A stretch of DNA of 64,000 bases from Methylomonas sp. ZR1. Lineage in GTDB: Bacteria; Pseudomonadota; Gammaproteobacteria; Methylococcales; Methylomonadaceae. Under the pieces are notes generated by a model. That model had not been told where the DNA came from and did not search any database. It saw nothing but the letters and a program-made list of their open reading frames with translations. This document shows, piece by piece, positions 42,860-52,377 of the stretch (within the stretch, counting starts at the first letter, position 1; every line of letters begins with the position of its first letter). The position numbers and the translations under genes are program-made. The stretch lies in the NCBI RefSeq assembly GCF_013141865.1, contig NZ_RCST01000001.1:4092001-4156000 (forward strand), written 5' to 3'.

Positions 42860-43708
42860 TCAATTGATTTTCTTTATGATGCCTTCCAGCTCTTCCAAAC
42901 TGGTGTAAGTAAAAATCAATTTACCTTTGCCGCTGCTCTGATGATTGATTTCCACCTTGGCACCGGTTCGTTCGCTCAGATCGCGTTGCAAACGCAAGGT
43001 ATCCGGATCTATTTTTTTTACTACCGCAGGCTTATCTTCATGCTGTTCGCGCACCAGCTTTTCTACCGCTCTGACGGTCAAGCCTTGTTTCACAGCTTTG
43101 TTGGCAATTTCCACTTGCTTGGCTTCGTCCAACCCCAGCAAGGCGCGGGCATGTCCCATTTCCAGCAAACCCTTGCCCAACATGCCTTTCACTTCGCCAG
43201 CCAGTTCCAGCAAGCGTAATAAGTTAGTGACCGTAGTGCGCGACTTGCCTACCGCAGTAGCGATCTGCTGATGGGTGAGTTCGAATTCGTCCTGCAAGCG
43301 GTGCAAAGCCTCGGCTTCTTCCAGCGCATTCAAATCCTCGCGCTGAATGTTCTCGATCAAGGCGATTGCCATCACCGAACGATCATCCAAATCCTTGATT
43401 AATACCGGCACGTCCTGTAACTCGGCCAATTGCGCCGCTCGCCACCGGCGCTCTCCGGCAATAATTTCGTATTTCTCGCCGTTTATTTTGCGGACGATGA
43501 TGGGCTGGATAATGCCTTGCGCAGCAATCGAATCGGATAACTCCTTCAGCTTCTCCGGATCCATATCCTTGCGCGGCTGATACTTGCCGCGCTGTAAAAA
43601 CTCGATAGGCAAACTTTGCGTGTCTTGAGATTTTTCCGGCACCGGCGCGCTCACGTCGCCCAGCAACTCGCTCAAACCTCGCCCTAAACCGCGTTTTTTT
43701 TGCATCAT
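42860..43708 (-). CDS. parB: Chromosome partitioning protein ParB
   Basis: The 282-residue CTPase/DNA-binding protein begins KRGLGRGLSELLGD and has the ParB motifs QPRKDMDPEKL, GERRWRAAQLA (CTP-binding GERRxRA box) and the HTH LTHQQIATAVGKSRTTVTNLLRL. It loads at parS sites and works with ParA in origin segregation. It overlaps parA by four bases. Confidence 0.97.
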   Translation of the reverse strand: MMQKKRGLGRGLSELLGDVSAPVPEKSQDTQSLPIEFLQRGKYQPRKDMDPEKLKELSDSIAAQGIIQPIIVRKINGEKYEIIAGERRWRAAQLAELQDVPVLIKDLDDRSVMAIALIENIQREDLNALEEAEALHRLQDEFELTHQQIATAVGKSRTTVTNLLRLLELAGEVKGMLGKGLLEMGHARALLGLDEAKQVEIANKAVKQGLTVRAVEKLVREQHEDKPAVVKKIDPDTLRLQRDLSERTGAKVEINHQSSGKGKLIFTYTSLEELEGIIKKIN

Positions 43709-44481
43709 TTTTTTGCCGCTTTTTCTTTTCTGATCATTTCACCCGCCAACGCGATGTATGCCATCGCGCCGCGTGAAGCTTTATCGTAAGCCAACACCGG
43801 CACGCCATGGCTAGGTGCCTCAGCCAGACGAATGTTTCTGGGGATAGTAGTCCTAAAGACTTTGTCACCGAAATATTCGATTAACTGGTCGGAAACATCC
43901 TTACCCAAGCGGCTACGGCTATCCACCATGGTTCGCAATATGCCTTCCAGATACAAACCGGGATTCACACTATCGCGGATACTGCGTAAGGTCGACATTA
44001 ATGACGACAGACCTTCCAGCGAATAATATTCGCACTGCATCGGAATCAACACACTGTTGGCGGCGACCATCGCGTTTAGGGTCAGCATATTTAGGGACGG
44101 AGGACAGTCGATCAAGATGTAGTCGTACTGATCTTTTATAGCCAATAAAGCGTCTGCCAGGCGCCGTTCACGATGCTGTGCGCTCATCAATTGCACTTCG
44201 GCAGCGGTTAAATCGGCATTGCCGGGGATCAAATCAAACCCCAGTTGCTTGTTTTTCACGACAATCTCGGAAACCGGCACTTCTTCCAGCAACAGCTCGC
44301 AGCTGGAATATTCGATTTCTTCCTTATTCACGCCACAACCCATCGCCGCATTGCCTTGCGGGTCCAGATCGATTAACAACACCTTGCGCTTGGTTGCCGC
44401 CAAAGCCGCCGCCAGATTGACGCTAGTGGTGGTTTTGCCGACGCCGCCTTTTTGGTTGGTAATCGCGATAATCTTAGCCAT
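43705..44481 (-). CDS. parA: Chromosome partitioning ATPase ParA (Soj)
   Basis: The deviant Walker A NQKGGVGKTTT appears at the N-terminus (IAITNQKGGVGKTTTSVNLA), followed by DLDPQGNAAMG and DCPPSLNMLTLNA. The length of 258 residues fits chromosomal ParA. It overlaps rsmG upstream and parB downstream, forming a tight mnmG-rsmG-parA-parB unit. Confidence 0.97.
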   Translation of the reverse strand: MAKIIAITNQKGGVGKTTTSVNLAAALAATKRKVLLIDLDPQGNAAMGCGVNKEEIEYSSCELLLEEVPVSEIVVKNKQLGFDLIPGNADLTAAEVQLMSAQHRERRLADALLAIKDQYDYILIDCPPSLNMLTLNAMVAANSVLIPMQCEYYSLEGLSSLMSTLRSIRDSVNPGLYLEGILRTMVDSRSRLGKDVSDQLIEYFGDKVFRTTIPRNIRLAEAPSHGVPVLAYDKASRGAMAYIALAGEMIRKEKAAKK

Positions 44482-45103
44482 GCTTGGGTTTCTCCAGTCG
44501 AATCAGGCAGCGTTCGGCGTCTATGCCGGGCACCGTCAGCGAAATCACGCTGTATGTTGCGGCCAAGTCTATCAGCTCTTGCTCGGGCTGCTGACCTTTC
44601 ATCGCCAGCAGCACACCATCCTCCGCCAACAAATGCCCGGTGAGTTGCAGAATGTCGGGCATGCTGGCAAACGCCCGGCAAAGCACCGTGGAAAATAATT
44701 CTGCCGGCTCCAGCAGTTCAACTCGGCTATGCACGACCTCGACATTTTTCAGCTTTAACTCAAGTACGGCCTGCTGAACGAAGCGGGTTTTTTTGGAATT
44801 AGAGTCAACTAAGGTGAAATGACAATCCGGCCGGCAAATCGCCAGAGGAATGCCCGGCAAGCCGGCACCTGTACCGATGTCGGCAACACGCGAACCATGA
44901 AGATACGGCAGAATCGCCAAACTATCCAGAATGTGTAGACTGACCATCTCCAGCGGATCGCGCACCGCCGTTAGGTTATAGGCTTTGTTCCACTTGACGA
45001 TTAATTTGACGAAATTGAGCAGCGCGTCGATTCGCTCGCCACCAATCTCCAGCGACAAGGCCCTTAAGCCTTGCTCCAGTTTTTCGCGACAGACGTCCAT
45101 CAA
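44474..45103 (-). CDS. rsmG: 16S rRNA (guanine-527 N7)-methyltransferase
   Basis: A 209-residue SAM-dependent methyltransferase with [14 protein letters not shown], the SAM-binding [17 protein letters not shown] and [22 protein letters not shown]. It modifies G527 in the decoding region. The start is TTG at 45103 or the following ATG at 45100; it overlaps the mnmG stop. Confidence 0.96.
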   Translation of the reverse strand: MMDVCREKLEQGLRALSLEIGGERIDALLNFVKLIVKWNKAYNLTAVRDPLEMVSLHILDSLAILPYLHGSRVADIGTGAGLPGIPLAICRPDCHFTLVDSNSKKTRFVQQAVLELKLKNVEVVHSRVELLEPAELFSTVLCRAFASMPDILQLTGHLLAEDGVLLAMKGQQPEQELIDLAATYSVISLTVPGIDAERCLIRLEKPKHG

Positions 45104-46974
45104 GCGCTTTTCTTTTTCAAATGCACCAACAACAACGAAATCGCCGCCGGGGTAATACCCGGAATCCGCGAGGCTTGCCCTAAGGTTTCCGGGCGTTGTT
45201 TTTTGAGCTTTTCGCTGACCTCATTGGAGAGCCCAGAGACCAGGCTGTAATCGACATTTTCCGGCAACTTCAAGTGTTCGTAACGTTGAGTACGGTTGAT
45301 TTCGGTTTTCTGACGATCGATATAACCGGCATATTTGGCTTGGATCGCCACCTGCTCCGCGACTTGCTCATCCACTTCGGTTTCGTCGCTGAAACGCAGC
45401 AGATTCTCGACATCCACTTCCGGCCGGCGCAGCATTTCCATCAGGCTGGCTTCTTTCAACAGTTTTTTGCCCCACAACTCTTCTGCCAACGCTGCTTCGT
45501 CGGATTCGGTGCGTATCCATTTTTTCGCCAGCTTGCCCTGCAGATTGGCGATGGCTTCGCGCTTTTCCTCGAAGCGCCGCCAGCGTTCGTCGTCGACCAA
45601 ACCCAACTCCCGACCTTGTTCGGTCAAGCGCAAATCGGCATTGTCCTCGCGCAGTTGCAAACGATATTCGGCGCGACTGGTGAACATCCGGTAAGGCTCG
45701 GCAGTGCCGCGCGTGATCAAATCATCGATCATCACGCCGATGTAGGCTTCGTCACGGCCGGGACACCAACTTTCCAGGCCTTTGGCCAGACGCGCCGCAT
45801 TCAAACCGGCGATCAAGCCTTGGGCAGCAGCTTCTTCGTAGCCAGTGGTGCCATTGATCTGGCCGGCGAAGAACAGTGCGTTCATATGCTTGGTTTCCAG
45901 CGAGGTTTTCAAATCGCGCGGATCGAAAAAATCGTATTCGATGGCATAACCGGGACGGACGATTTCGGCATTTTCAAAACCGAGCATGGTCCTGATAAAC
46001 CGATACTGAATATCGAACGGCAAGCTGGTGGAAATGCCGTTCGGGTAAACTTCATTGGTCGTCAAGCCTTCCGGTTCGACGAAAATCTGGTGTGAATCGC
46101 GGTCGGCAAAACGCACTACCTTATCTTCAATGGACGGACAGTAACGTGGCCCCACGCCTTCGATAATGCCGGAATACATTGGCGACCGATCCAGACCGGA
46201 GCGAATGATGTCGTGGGTTTCTTGATTAGTGCGGGTAATATGGCAGCAAATTTGTCGTGGATGCTGTTCGCGGCTACCCATGAACGAAAATACCGGCAGC
46301 GGCGTGTCGCCGTGCTGTTCCTGCAACTTGCTGTAATCGATAGTGCGGCCGTCGATGCGCGCCGGGGTGCCGGTTTTCAGGCGGCCAATCCGAAACGGCA
46401 ACTCACGTAAACGTTCTGCCAACGCAATCGATGCCGCGTCGCCGGCGCGGCCGCCGCTGTAATTTTCCAGACCGATATGAATGCGGCCAGCCAAGAAGGT
46501 ACCGGCGGTCAACACCACCGCCCGGGCGTTGAACTCCAGACCCATCTGGGTTTTGACCCCAGTCACCCGGTCACCCTGCACGATCAAATCGGATACGGTT
46601 TGTTGAAACAGCGCCAGGTTGGACTGATTTTCCAATGCAGTACGCACCGCTTGCTTATAAAGCATCCGGTCCGCCTGCGCCCGGGTCGCCCGTACCGCTG
46701 GACCTTTGCTGGCATTCAGAATGCGGAACTGGATGCCGCCTTTATCGATGGCCTGCGCCATGATGCCGCCCAGCGCATCCACTTCTTTGACCAGATGTCC
46801 CTTACCAATCCCGCCTATCGCCGGGTTGCAACTCATCTGCCCCAAGGTCTCAATGTTTTGCGATAACAACAGAGTTTGCGCACCAGAACGGGCAGCAGCC
46901 AAGGCTGCCTCGGTACCGGCATGGCCGCCACCCACTACGATCACATCAAAGTCTTTCTGGAATTTCACAGGCAA
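45100..46974 (-). CDS. mnmG: tRNA uridine-5-carboxymethylaminomethyl modification enzyme MnmG
   Basis: The 624-residue FAD enzyme starts with the dinucleotide fold [20 protein letters not shown] and carries [16 protein letters not shown] and the redox Cys region NPAIGG. With MnmE it installs cmnm5U34 in tRNAs. The start is TTG at 46974 or GTG at 46968; the former gives [10 protein letters not shown]. Divergently transcribed, 48 bases upstream, is a small basic protein gene, so there is no room for an origin between them. Confidence 0.96.
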   Translation of the reverse strand: MPVKFQKDFDVIVVGGGHAGTEAALAAARSGAQTLLLSQNIETLGQMSCNPAIGGIGKGHLVKEVDALGGIMAQAIDKGGIQFRILNASKGPAVRATRAQADRMLYKQAVRTALENQSNLALFQQTVSDLIVQGDRVTGVKTQMGLEFNARAVVLTAGTFLAGRIHIGLENYSGGRAGDAASIALAERLRELPFRIGRLKTGTPARIDGRTIDYSKLQEQHGDTPLPVFSFMGSREQHPRQICCHITRTNQETHDIIRSGLDRSPMYSGIIEGVGPRYCPSIEDKVVRFADRDSHQIFVEPEGLTTNEVYPNGISTSLPFDIQYRFIRTMLGFENAEIVRPGYAIEYDFFDPRDLKTSLETKHMNALFFAGQINGTTGYEEAAAQGLIAGLNAARLAKGLESWCPGRDEAYIGVMIDDLITRGTAEPYRMFTSRAEYRLQLREDNADLRLTEQGRELGLVDDERWRRFEEKREAIANLQGKLAKKWIRTESDEAALAEELWGKKLLKEASLMEMLRRPEVDVENLLRFSDETEVDEQVAEQVAIQAKYAGYIDRQKTEINRTQRYEHLKLPENVDYSLVSGLSNEVSEKLKKQRPETLGQASRIPGITPAAISLLLVHLKKKSA

Positions 46975-47022
46975 TCTATGTTCAAATAAAACGTTATTTT
47001 AATAGCTTGCGGAGAAAAAAGC

Positions 47023-47262
47023 ATGAGAAAACAAAACCCCAACAAGGACTTGCAAGACAAGCCCAATAAAAACCCGGTGGCGAAATTCGCCCATCAGTTC
47101 AACAAAGCGCAGGTTTTCGCCGACAAAACTCGCTATCGCCGCAAAGCCAAACACGCTGGCCTGGAGCCTTTCGTAATCGTTGCCAACTCAGCAATTACGA
47201 AAGGCTCCAGGCATATGAACATCGCTTCTGCCGCTAAGCAGTCGCGGGCAATTGCCGCTTAA
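47023..47262 (+). CDS. Small basic protein (DUF7230-like) with hairpin-derived C-terminus
   Basis: The first ~50 residues (NPVAKFAHQFNKAQVFADKTRYRRKAKH) resemble a family of short, strongly basic uncharacterised gammaproteobacterial proteins. The last ~30 residues are encoded by and beyond a 19-bp perfect inverted repeat and look unrelated, so the frame may have been extended by insertion of the repeat. GGAGA lies upstream of the ATG. Function unknown; family name from memory and therefore tentative. Confidence 0.6.
   Translation: MRKQNPNKDLQDKPNKNPVAKFAHQFNKAQVFADKTRYRRKAKHAGLEPFVIVANSAITKGSRHMNIASAAKQSRAIAA
47159..47212. repeat. 19-bp perfect inverted repeat inside a small gene
   Basis: Two arms, 47159-47177 and 47194-47212 (GCCTGGAGCCTTTCGTAAT and its exact complement), enclose 16 bases. 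The structure lies in the 3' part of the small basic gene and has no T run, so it is not a standard terminator. Confidence 0.85.
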
Positions 47263-47271
47263 TGCCGCAGA

Positions 47272-47898
47272 TTGAGGACTCCCACAGCAGTGAAAGCAAG
47301 CATAGAAGATAAAGTTCAAACCCGAATTCCCACCAAGCACGGCGAATTCATCCTGCACTACTACAGCAATAGCCTCGACAAAAAAGAACATGTCGCCTTT
47401 GTGAAAGGCGAGGTAGCCGGCAAGGAAGACGTTCCGGTACGCATCCATTCCGAGTGTTTCACCGGCGATGTGCTGGGCTCACGGCGTTGCGATTGCGGCG
47501 AACAGCTGGACATGGCCCTGGATTTGATCAACACCGCCGGCTGCGGCGTTTTGATTTATCTACGCCAGGAAGGCCGCGGCATCGGCTTGCTGAAAAAGCT
47601 CCAGGCTTACAATCTGCAAGACCAGGGGCTGGATACCGTCGATGCCAACATCAAGCTTGGCCACCTGGCCGACGAACGCCAATACGACATTGCCGCGCTG
47701 ATTTTGAATAGCCTACAAGTCCGCTCTATCGAATTGATCACCAACAATCCATTGAAAATCGACGAACTGACCAAGTTGGGCATCAAGGTGAACAACCGCA
47801 TCGCCATCGAAACCCGCATTCATCAAGACAATCTTGAATATCTGAAAACCAAAGCCGAACGCATGAGCCACATGCTGTCGATGCCTAACAGCAAATAA
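47272..47898 (+). CDS. ribA: GTP cyclohydrolase II
   Basis: RibA opens GTP to begin riboflavin synthesis. The 208-residue protein has the zinc site Cys62, Cys73 and Cys75 in ECFTGDVLGSRRCDCGEQL and the catalytic RQEGRGIGL. The annotated start is TTG at 47272; a GTG at 47290 (VKASIEDKVQ) is an alternative. It is eight bases from the following protease gene. Riboflavin supply also feeds BluB, which consumes FMN. Confidence 0.94.
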   Translation: MRTPTAVKASIEDKVQTRIPTKHGEFILHYYSNSLDKKEHVAFVKGEVAGKEDVPVRIHSECFTGDVLGSRRCDCGEQLDMALDLINTAGCGVLIYLRQEGRGIGLLKKLQAYNLQDQGLDTVDANIKLGHLADERQYDIAALILNSLQVRSIELITNNPLKIDELTKLGIKVNNRIAIETRIHQDNLEYLKTKAERMSHMLSMPNSK

Positions 47899-47906
47899 CC
47901 CGCATC

Positions 47907-50294
47907 ATGCTTGAACAACTGAAATTGCCGGTCTCGGCCCTGAAGCTGGCAATTGACTTGCCCAGCGCAGCGCCAAGCGCACAATACAACGTCATCCTCG
48001 GCCAAACTCGCGCTCAATCCGCTTTAGCGTTTGGCATTGCGATGAAGGCGCCGGGCTACAACATCTTCGTGATGGGCGACCCCGGCACCGGCCGCTTGTC
48101 GATGGTCAGCCATTACCTCAACATCTACGCCGAACAGCAGGAATCACCGCTGTCCTACGCTTACGTCGATAATTTCGAGAATCAGCGCGAGCCAGTGGCT
48201 ATCGAACTGCCATCCGGGGAAGGGCATGCTTTTGCCAAGGACATCGAAAAGCTGATCGACGACGTGCTGGCCACCTTTCCCGCCGCCTTCGAAAGCCCGA
48301 GTTACCAACAAAAGAAAACCGCGATAGAGCGCCGCTTTAACCAGCGTTACAACGCCGCCATCGACCTGGTCGACGCCAAAGCCCGCGAGATGAGCGTGGC
48401 GCTGTATCGTGACAGCGACACCATCACTTTTCTACCAATCCGCAACGACAAGGCGCTGGACGAAGACCAATTCACTCTACTGCCGCAAGCGGAGCGCGAT
48501 GCCTTCCACCAACACACTGAAGAGTTGGAAGAATTTCTCGGCGACGTATTGCTGGAACTGCCGCAGTGGCGGCGTACGCTGGTGGAAGAAACCCGCCAGC
48601 TCGACAACGACACCATCAAGCAAGCGTTGGAGCCGCTGCTGGCCGAGCTGAACGACAAATACCAAAATGTCGATGACGTCATTACTTACTTGGCGGAAAT
48701 CGAAAAAAGCCTGAGCAACACCATCGGCGAATTGCTGATGCCTAGCCGCAGCCAGGATAGCCGCGAGATCATCGCCAAGCGTCTAGCACTGATCGAGCAA
48801 TACCTGCCCAACATCCTGGTGGATTGCAAACACGACGGCAACGGCGCGCCGGTGATCTACGAACCGCACCCCATTTACCAAAACCTGTTCGGCCGCATCG
48901 AATATATCAGTGACCAAGGCACCTTGGTGACCAGTTACCGGCGCATCTGCCCCGGCTCCTTGCACCGCGCCAACGGCGGTTACCTGATCCTGGATGCGGA
49001 AAAAGTGCTGACCTATCCCTTCGTTTGGGAAGGCCTGAAGCGAGCCCTGCAAGCTGGGCGTGTCGAAATCGAATCACCTTATTCCGAGCTGGGCATAAAT
49101 ACCATCACCCTGAAACCCGGCGTGATTCCACTGAATGTCAAAGTCATTCTGGTCGGCTCGCGTGATATTTATTACCTCTTGGAAGAACTGGATAGCGAGT
49201 TCAACGAGATGTTTCGGGTGCTGGCCGACTTTGACGACCACATCAAACGCAGCCCTGACAATGTCAGCCAATTCGTGCAATTGCTGAAGCGCCACGCCAA
49301 CGACTCCGGCGCCAAAACCTTAACCGACGGCGCATTGTTACGACTGATCGAATACAGCTGCCGGCTGGCGGAAAACCAACAACGCCTGTCCGCGCACGTT
49401 AATAGCTGCCTGGAAATCATCGCCGAAGCCAATCTGTTGGCCAGCCAAACCAACGCTACCAACATTGATAAAACCGAAATTGAACTGGCTTTAGCCGCCC
49501 GCGCACAACGCAATGGCCGCATCGCCGAAGCGATTCTGGAAGAAATGCTGGAAGGCACGATCCTGATCGATACCGAAGGCCAAGCCATCGGCAAGGTGAA
49601 CGGCCTGACCGTGATGGACATCGGCGGCAGCAGCTTCGGTGCGCCGGCGCGGATCACCGCCACCGTGCACCCCGGCTCCAGAGGCATTGTCGATATTGAG
49701 CGCGAAGTGGAACTGGGCCAACCCATCCATTCCAAGGGCGTGATGATTTTGAGCGGTTACCTGGGGCACTGTTACGCTCAGCAATTTCCACTAGCCATTT
49801 CCGCCAGCATTGCCATGGAACAATCCTATGGCCACATAGACGGCGACAGCGCCTCCTTGGCCGAGTTGTGCTGTCTGATTTCGGCACTGACGCGCACGCC
49901 GATTCAACAAGGCTTTGCGATGACCGGCTCGATCAATCAGTACGGCGAAGTACAAGCCATCGGCGGCGTTAACGAGAAAATTGAAGGCTTCTTTGAGCTC
50001 TGTGCGGCGCGCGGTTTGACCGGCAAACAAGCAGTGATCATTCCGGCATCGAACAAACGCAATTTGATGCTGAAACAGCAAGTGGTGGATGCCGTCGAGC
50101 AAGGCCTATTTGCCATTTACAGTGTTTCCAGCGTCGATGAAGCCTTGAGCCTGCTCACCGGACAAGAAGCCGGCACTATCAATGCGGAAGGCCAGTACCC
50201 GGAAGGCAGCGTCAATTTCAAAGCCGTCGCCCGTTTAAAGGAAATTTCCGATATGTCGGTGGACGAGGATAAGGAAACCGAGACCGGGGCATAA
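47907..50294 (+). CDS. Lon-like ATP-dependent protease (LonB/YcbZ-related)
   Basis: The 795-residue protein has an AAA-type ATPase region and a C-terminal Lon protease domain. The catalytic Ser648 (GDSASLAE) and Lys691 (GGVNEKIEG) are 43 residues apart, exactly as in Lon. The Walker A-like GDPGTGRLS at 57-65 has Arg63 where Lys is usual; I believe this occurs in other family members but cannot verify it. Insertions with coiled-coil character follow residue ~100. It is soluble, without the transmembrane segment of archaeal LonB. Substrates unknown. Confidence 0.9.
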   Translation: MLEQLKLPVSALKLAIDLPSAAPSAQYNVILGQTRAQSALAFGIAMKAPGYNIFVMGDPGTGRLSMVSHYLNIYAEQQESPLSYAYVDNFENQREPVAIELPSGEGHAFAKDIEKLIDDVLATFPAAFESPSYQQKKTAIERRFNQRYNAAIDLVDAKAREMSVALYRDSDTITFLPIRNDKALDEDQFTLLPQAERDAFHQHTEELEEFLGDVLLELPQWRRTLVEETRQLDNDTIKQALEPLLAELNDKYQNVDDVITYLAEIEKSLSNTIGELLMPSRSQDSREIIAKRLALIEQYLPNILVDCKHDGNGAPVIYEPHPIYQNLFGRIEYISDQGTLVTSYRRICPGSLHRANGGYLILDAEKVLTYPFVWEGLKRALQAGRVEIESPYSELGINTITLKPGVIPLNVKVILVGSRDIYYLLEELDSEFNEMFRVLADFDDHIKRSPDNVSQFVQLLKRHANDSGAKTLTDGALLRLIEYSCRLAENQQRLSAHVNSCLEIIAEANLLASQTNATNIDKTEIELALAARAQRNGRIAEAILEEMLEGTILIDTEGQAIGKVNGLTVMDIGGSSFGAPARITATVHPGSRGIVDIEREVELGQPIHSKGVMILSGYLGHCYAQQFPLAISASIAMEQSYGHIDGDSASLAELCCLISALTRTPIQQGFAMTGSINQYGEVQAIGGVNEKIEGFFELCAARGLTGKQAVIIPASNKRNLMLKQQVVDAVEQGLFAIYSVSSVDEALSLLTGQEAGTINAEGQYPEGSVNFKAVARLKEISDMSVDEDKETETGA

Positions 50295-50774
50295 CGCCGC
50301 GTCGCTCGGCTCATCAACCAAGATTGCAGCAAGATACAACCCGTGCAGTCGGTGGCAACCGATTGAAAATGCTCACTACAGCTGAGACATGCGTGAGGGC
50401 TAGATCTTAAAAACGCGGGCTTCAATAAACCTGGTTAGCCTTAATCGAAGACATTCGGATAAGGCTAACCAAGCAGCTTAGAATACAAAAGAGTTATCGC
50501 AAGCTAGGCCATATCGCGCTTGCGATTCAACCATGACAGGCCAAACAGGGCCGCACCAAAAGCAAGCGGCATTTTTGCCCGTATGCTTTTGTGATTCGTT
50601 TAACATATATTTGAAAAATCGCAAAAATAAATTATCGATACTCACTGTGTGGGCAAAATGGGGATTGGCCGCTAAACTTTGTTTCGAAACGCTATTTTCT
50701 ATCACAGCAGACTGTCTATGAGGCCAGGGCTACTAAAATGTTTGTATTATCCGTAGCCTCAAGGAGATTTGGCG
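50295..50774. other. Intergenic region with a 12-bp hairpin
   Basis: These 480 bases lack a credible gene. At 50432-50443 and 50460-50471 a perfect 12-bp inverted repeat TGGTTAGCCTTA encloses 16 bases, about 140 bases after the protease gene. An AT-rich stretch around 50590-50640 could hold the promoter of the next gene. Confidence 0.55.
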
Positions 50775-51686
50775 TTGAAATCCAATTCCGACTATAAAGC
50801 CAGCATCCTCATCGCCGACGATGTGAAACTGATGCGGGACATCCTCCGCACATATCTGCAATCTGCCGGTTACGAAGTTCAATCCGCCGAGGACGGGCTC
50901 GAAGCCTGGCAGATGTTGAACAGCAGCGAAAAGCCGTTTGACATTGTGGTTACCGACCGCAACATGCCGCAGATGGATGGCATGGCCTTATTGGCCAAGA
51001 TCAAAGCTGACCCGCGCTTTAGCGATCTGCCGGTTATTTTCCAGACCGGTGAATCATCGCGGGAGTCGATCGTAGAAGGCATTCAAGCCGGGGTTTACCA
51101 TTACCTTACCAAGCCCTACGACGAAAAAATTTTACTGGCTTTCGTAGCGGCAGCGCTGGAAGACAGCCGCCGCCACAAGACTTTGAGAACCCGGATTAGC
51201 AACAAAAAGGTGGCGCTGGGTTTATTGAGAAAAGCGGAGTTTTCTTTCCGGACCTTGAGCGAGGTCAATGGCTTGACCGCACTGCTGACCGGGTTATCAT
51301 GCAACCCGGAAAAGGTCGCCACCGGGCTTTCCGAATTGCTGCTCAACGCCGTCGAGCATGGCAATCTGGGCATTAGTTATCAAGAAAAAACCGAATTGGT
51401 AGGTCAAGGTTGTTGGCGGGAAGAAATCGAGCGCCGATTGGGTTTGCCCGAATATAAAAACAAATTCGTGCAGGTTAAAATCGTTAGAACACCCACTCAG
51501 ACCATCTTTACCATCAAAGACCAGGGCAAAGGCTTCGATCCATCTCCTTACCTGGATTTCTCCCCGGAACGCGCCTCCGATCTGCATGGCCGCGGCATAG
51601 CCTTGTCGCGAATGCTGAGTTTCGACTCACTGGAATACCTTGGAAACGGCAATCAAGTGATTGCCACCCTTAGTTTACCGACCTAG
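50775..51686 (+). CDS. Response regulator fused to a HATPase (anti-sigma-like) domain
   Basis: The receiver domain (residues ~9-125) has the acidic pair Asp15/Asp16, phosphoacceptor Asp61 in VVTDRNMPQMDG, Thr in QTGESS and Lys in LTKPYD. The C-terminal half is a GHKL ATPase of the RsbW type: SELLLNAVEHGNLGI (N box), DQGKGFDP (G1) and LHGRGIALSRML (G2). Such fusions often regulate sigma factors or anti-anti-sigma partners by partner switching; no partner gene is adjacent. The TTG at 50775 is chosen as start because AAGGAG lies eight bases upstream; the TTG at 50769 is too close. Confidence 0.85.
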   Translation: MKSNSDYKASILIADDVKLMRDILRTYLQSAGYEVQSAEDGLEAWQMLNSSEKPFDIVVTDRNMPQMDGMALLAKIKADPRFSDLPVIFQTGESSRESIVEGIQAGVYHYLTKPYDEKILLAFVAAALEDSRRHKTLRTRISNKKVALGLLRKAEFSFRTLSEVNGLTALLTGLSCNPEKVATGLSELLLNAVEHGNLGISYQEKTELVGQGCWREEIERRLGLPEYKNKFVQVKIVRTPTQTIFTIKDQGKGFDPSPYLDFSPERASDLHGRGIALSRMLSFDSLEYLGNGNQVIATLSLPT

Positions 51687-51709
51687 GTTCTGCGCTTAAA
51701 CAAGCTGGC

Positions 51710-52231
51710 TTACAGGCACTTTTCCAATAACTCCAGAGACAAATCCGCCACTTTTGGCGTCCACATCTCGGGATTTATCGGAAACGCTTTGCTGATGCCG
51801 GTACGCCGATAGCCGCGCCGTTCGTAAAACGCCATCAGCTCGGCCCGACAAGGGATCACCGCCATCACCAAATGATTAACCCCCCAAGTTTGCACGGCCT
51901 CTGCTTCCGCCGCCGCCAACAAACGCTTGCCAATCCCCAAACCTTGCATAGCCGGCGCGACCGCCAACATGCCGATATGCCCCTGTTGATCGACTTTTTG
52001 TAAATGCACCGAACCTAACAAATCTCCCTGCCGCCGACACTGCAAAATCATAGACCCCGCACCGGCGATTAAGTCCAGAATATCCGCCGCATCGGTGCGT
52101 CGGCCATCCAGCAAATCGGCTTCGGTGGTCCAACCCTGCCGGCTGGATTCGCCGCGATACGCCGCATTGATAAACTCCGCCAATTGCTCGGCATCAGCCG
52201 GTTCGGCTCTGGTAAATGTCAGTTCCAACAT
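51710..52231 (-). CDS. GNAT family N-acetyltransferase
   Basis: A single acetyltransferase domain with the acetyl-CoA motif GMLAVAPAMQGLGIGKRLL and C-terminal FYERRGYRRTG. The start at 52231 (MLELTFTRAEPADAEQL) is favoured; a TTG or ATG-like extension to 52243 adds four residues. Substrate unknown. It is convergent with the receiver-HATPase gene. Confidence 0.88.
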   Translation of the reverse strand: MLELTFTRAEPADAEQLAEFINAAYRGESSRQGWTTEADLLDGRRTDAADILDLIAGAGSMILQCRRQGDLLGSVHLQKVDQQGHIGMLAVAPAMQGLGIGKRLLAAAEAEAVQTWGVNHLVMAVIPCRAELMAFYERRGYRRTGISKAFPINPEMWTPKVADLSLELLEKCL

Positions 52232-52377
52232 GATTAACCTCAAAAAACTCGCTGCTTCGGCAAATTAACTTACGCACAAATAAAACCTTGCCGAAGCAGA
52301 AAAAACCCAGCCTTGCTGCTAAGGTTTATGGGCACTAAGCTGCGTTCATCTTCCCCCACCAAGCCTGGAGCCCCAAC

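Noticed and set aside
42550..47022. parS sites or oriC near parAB and mnmG
   Set aside because: No TGTTTCACGTGAAACA-like palindrome or cluster of DnaA boxes was seen by eye; the gap upstream of mnmG is only 48 bases.
50478..50721. Opposed short ORFs between the protease and regulator genes
   Set aside because: They overlap each other on opposite strands, lack good ribosome sites and look like random translation.
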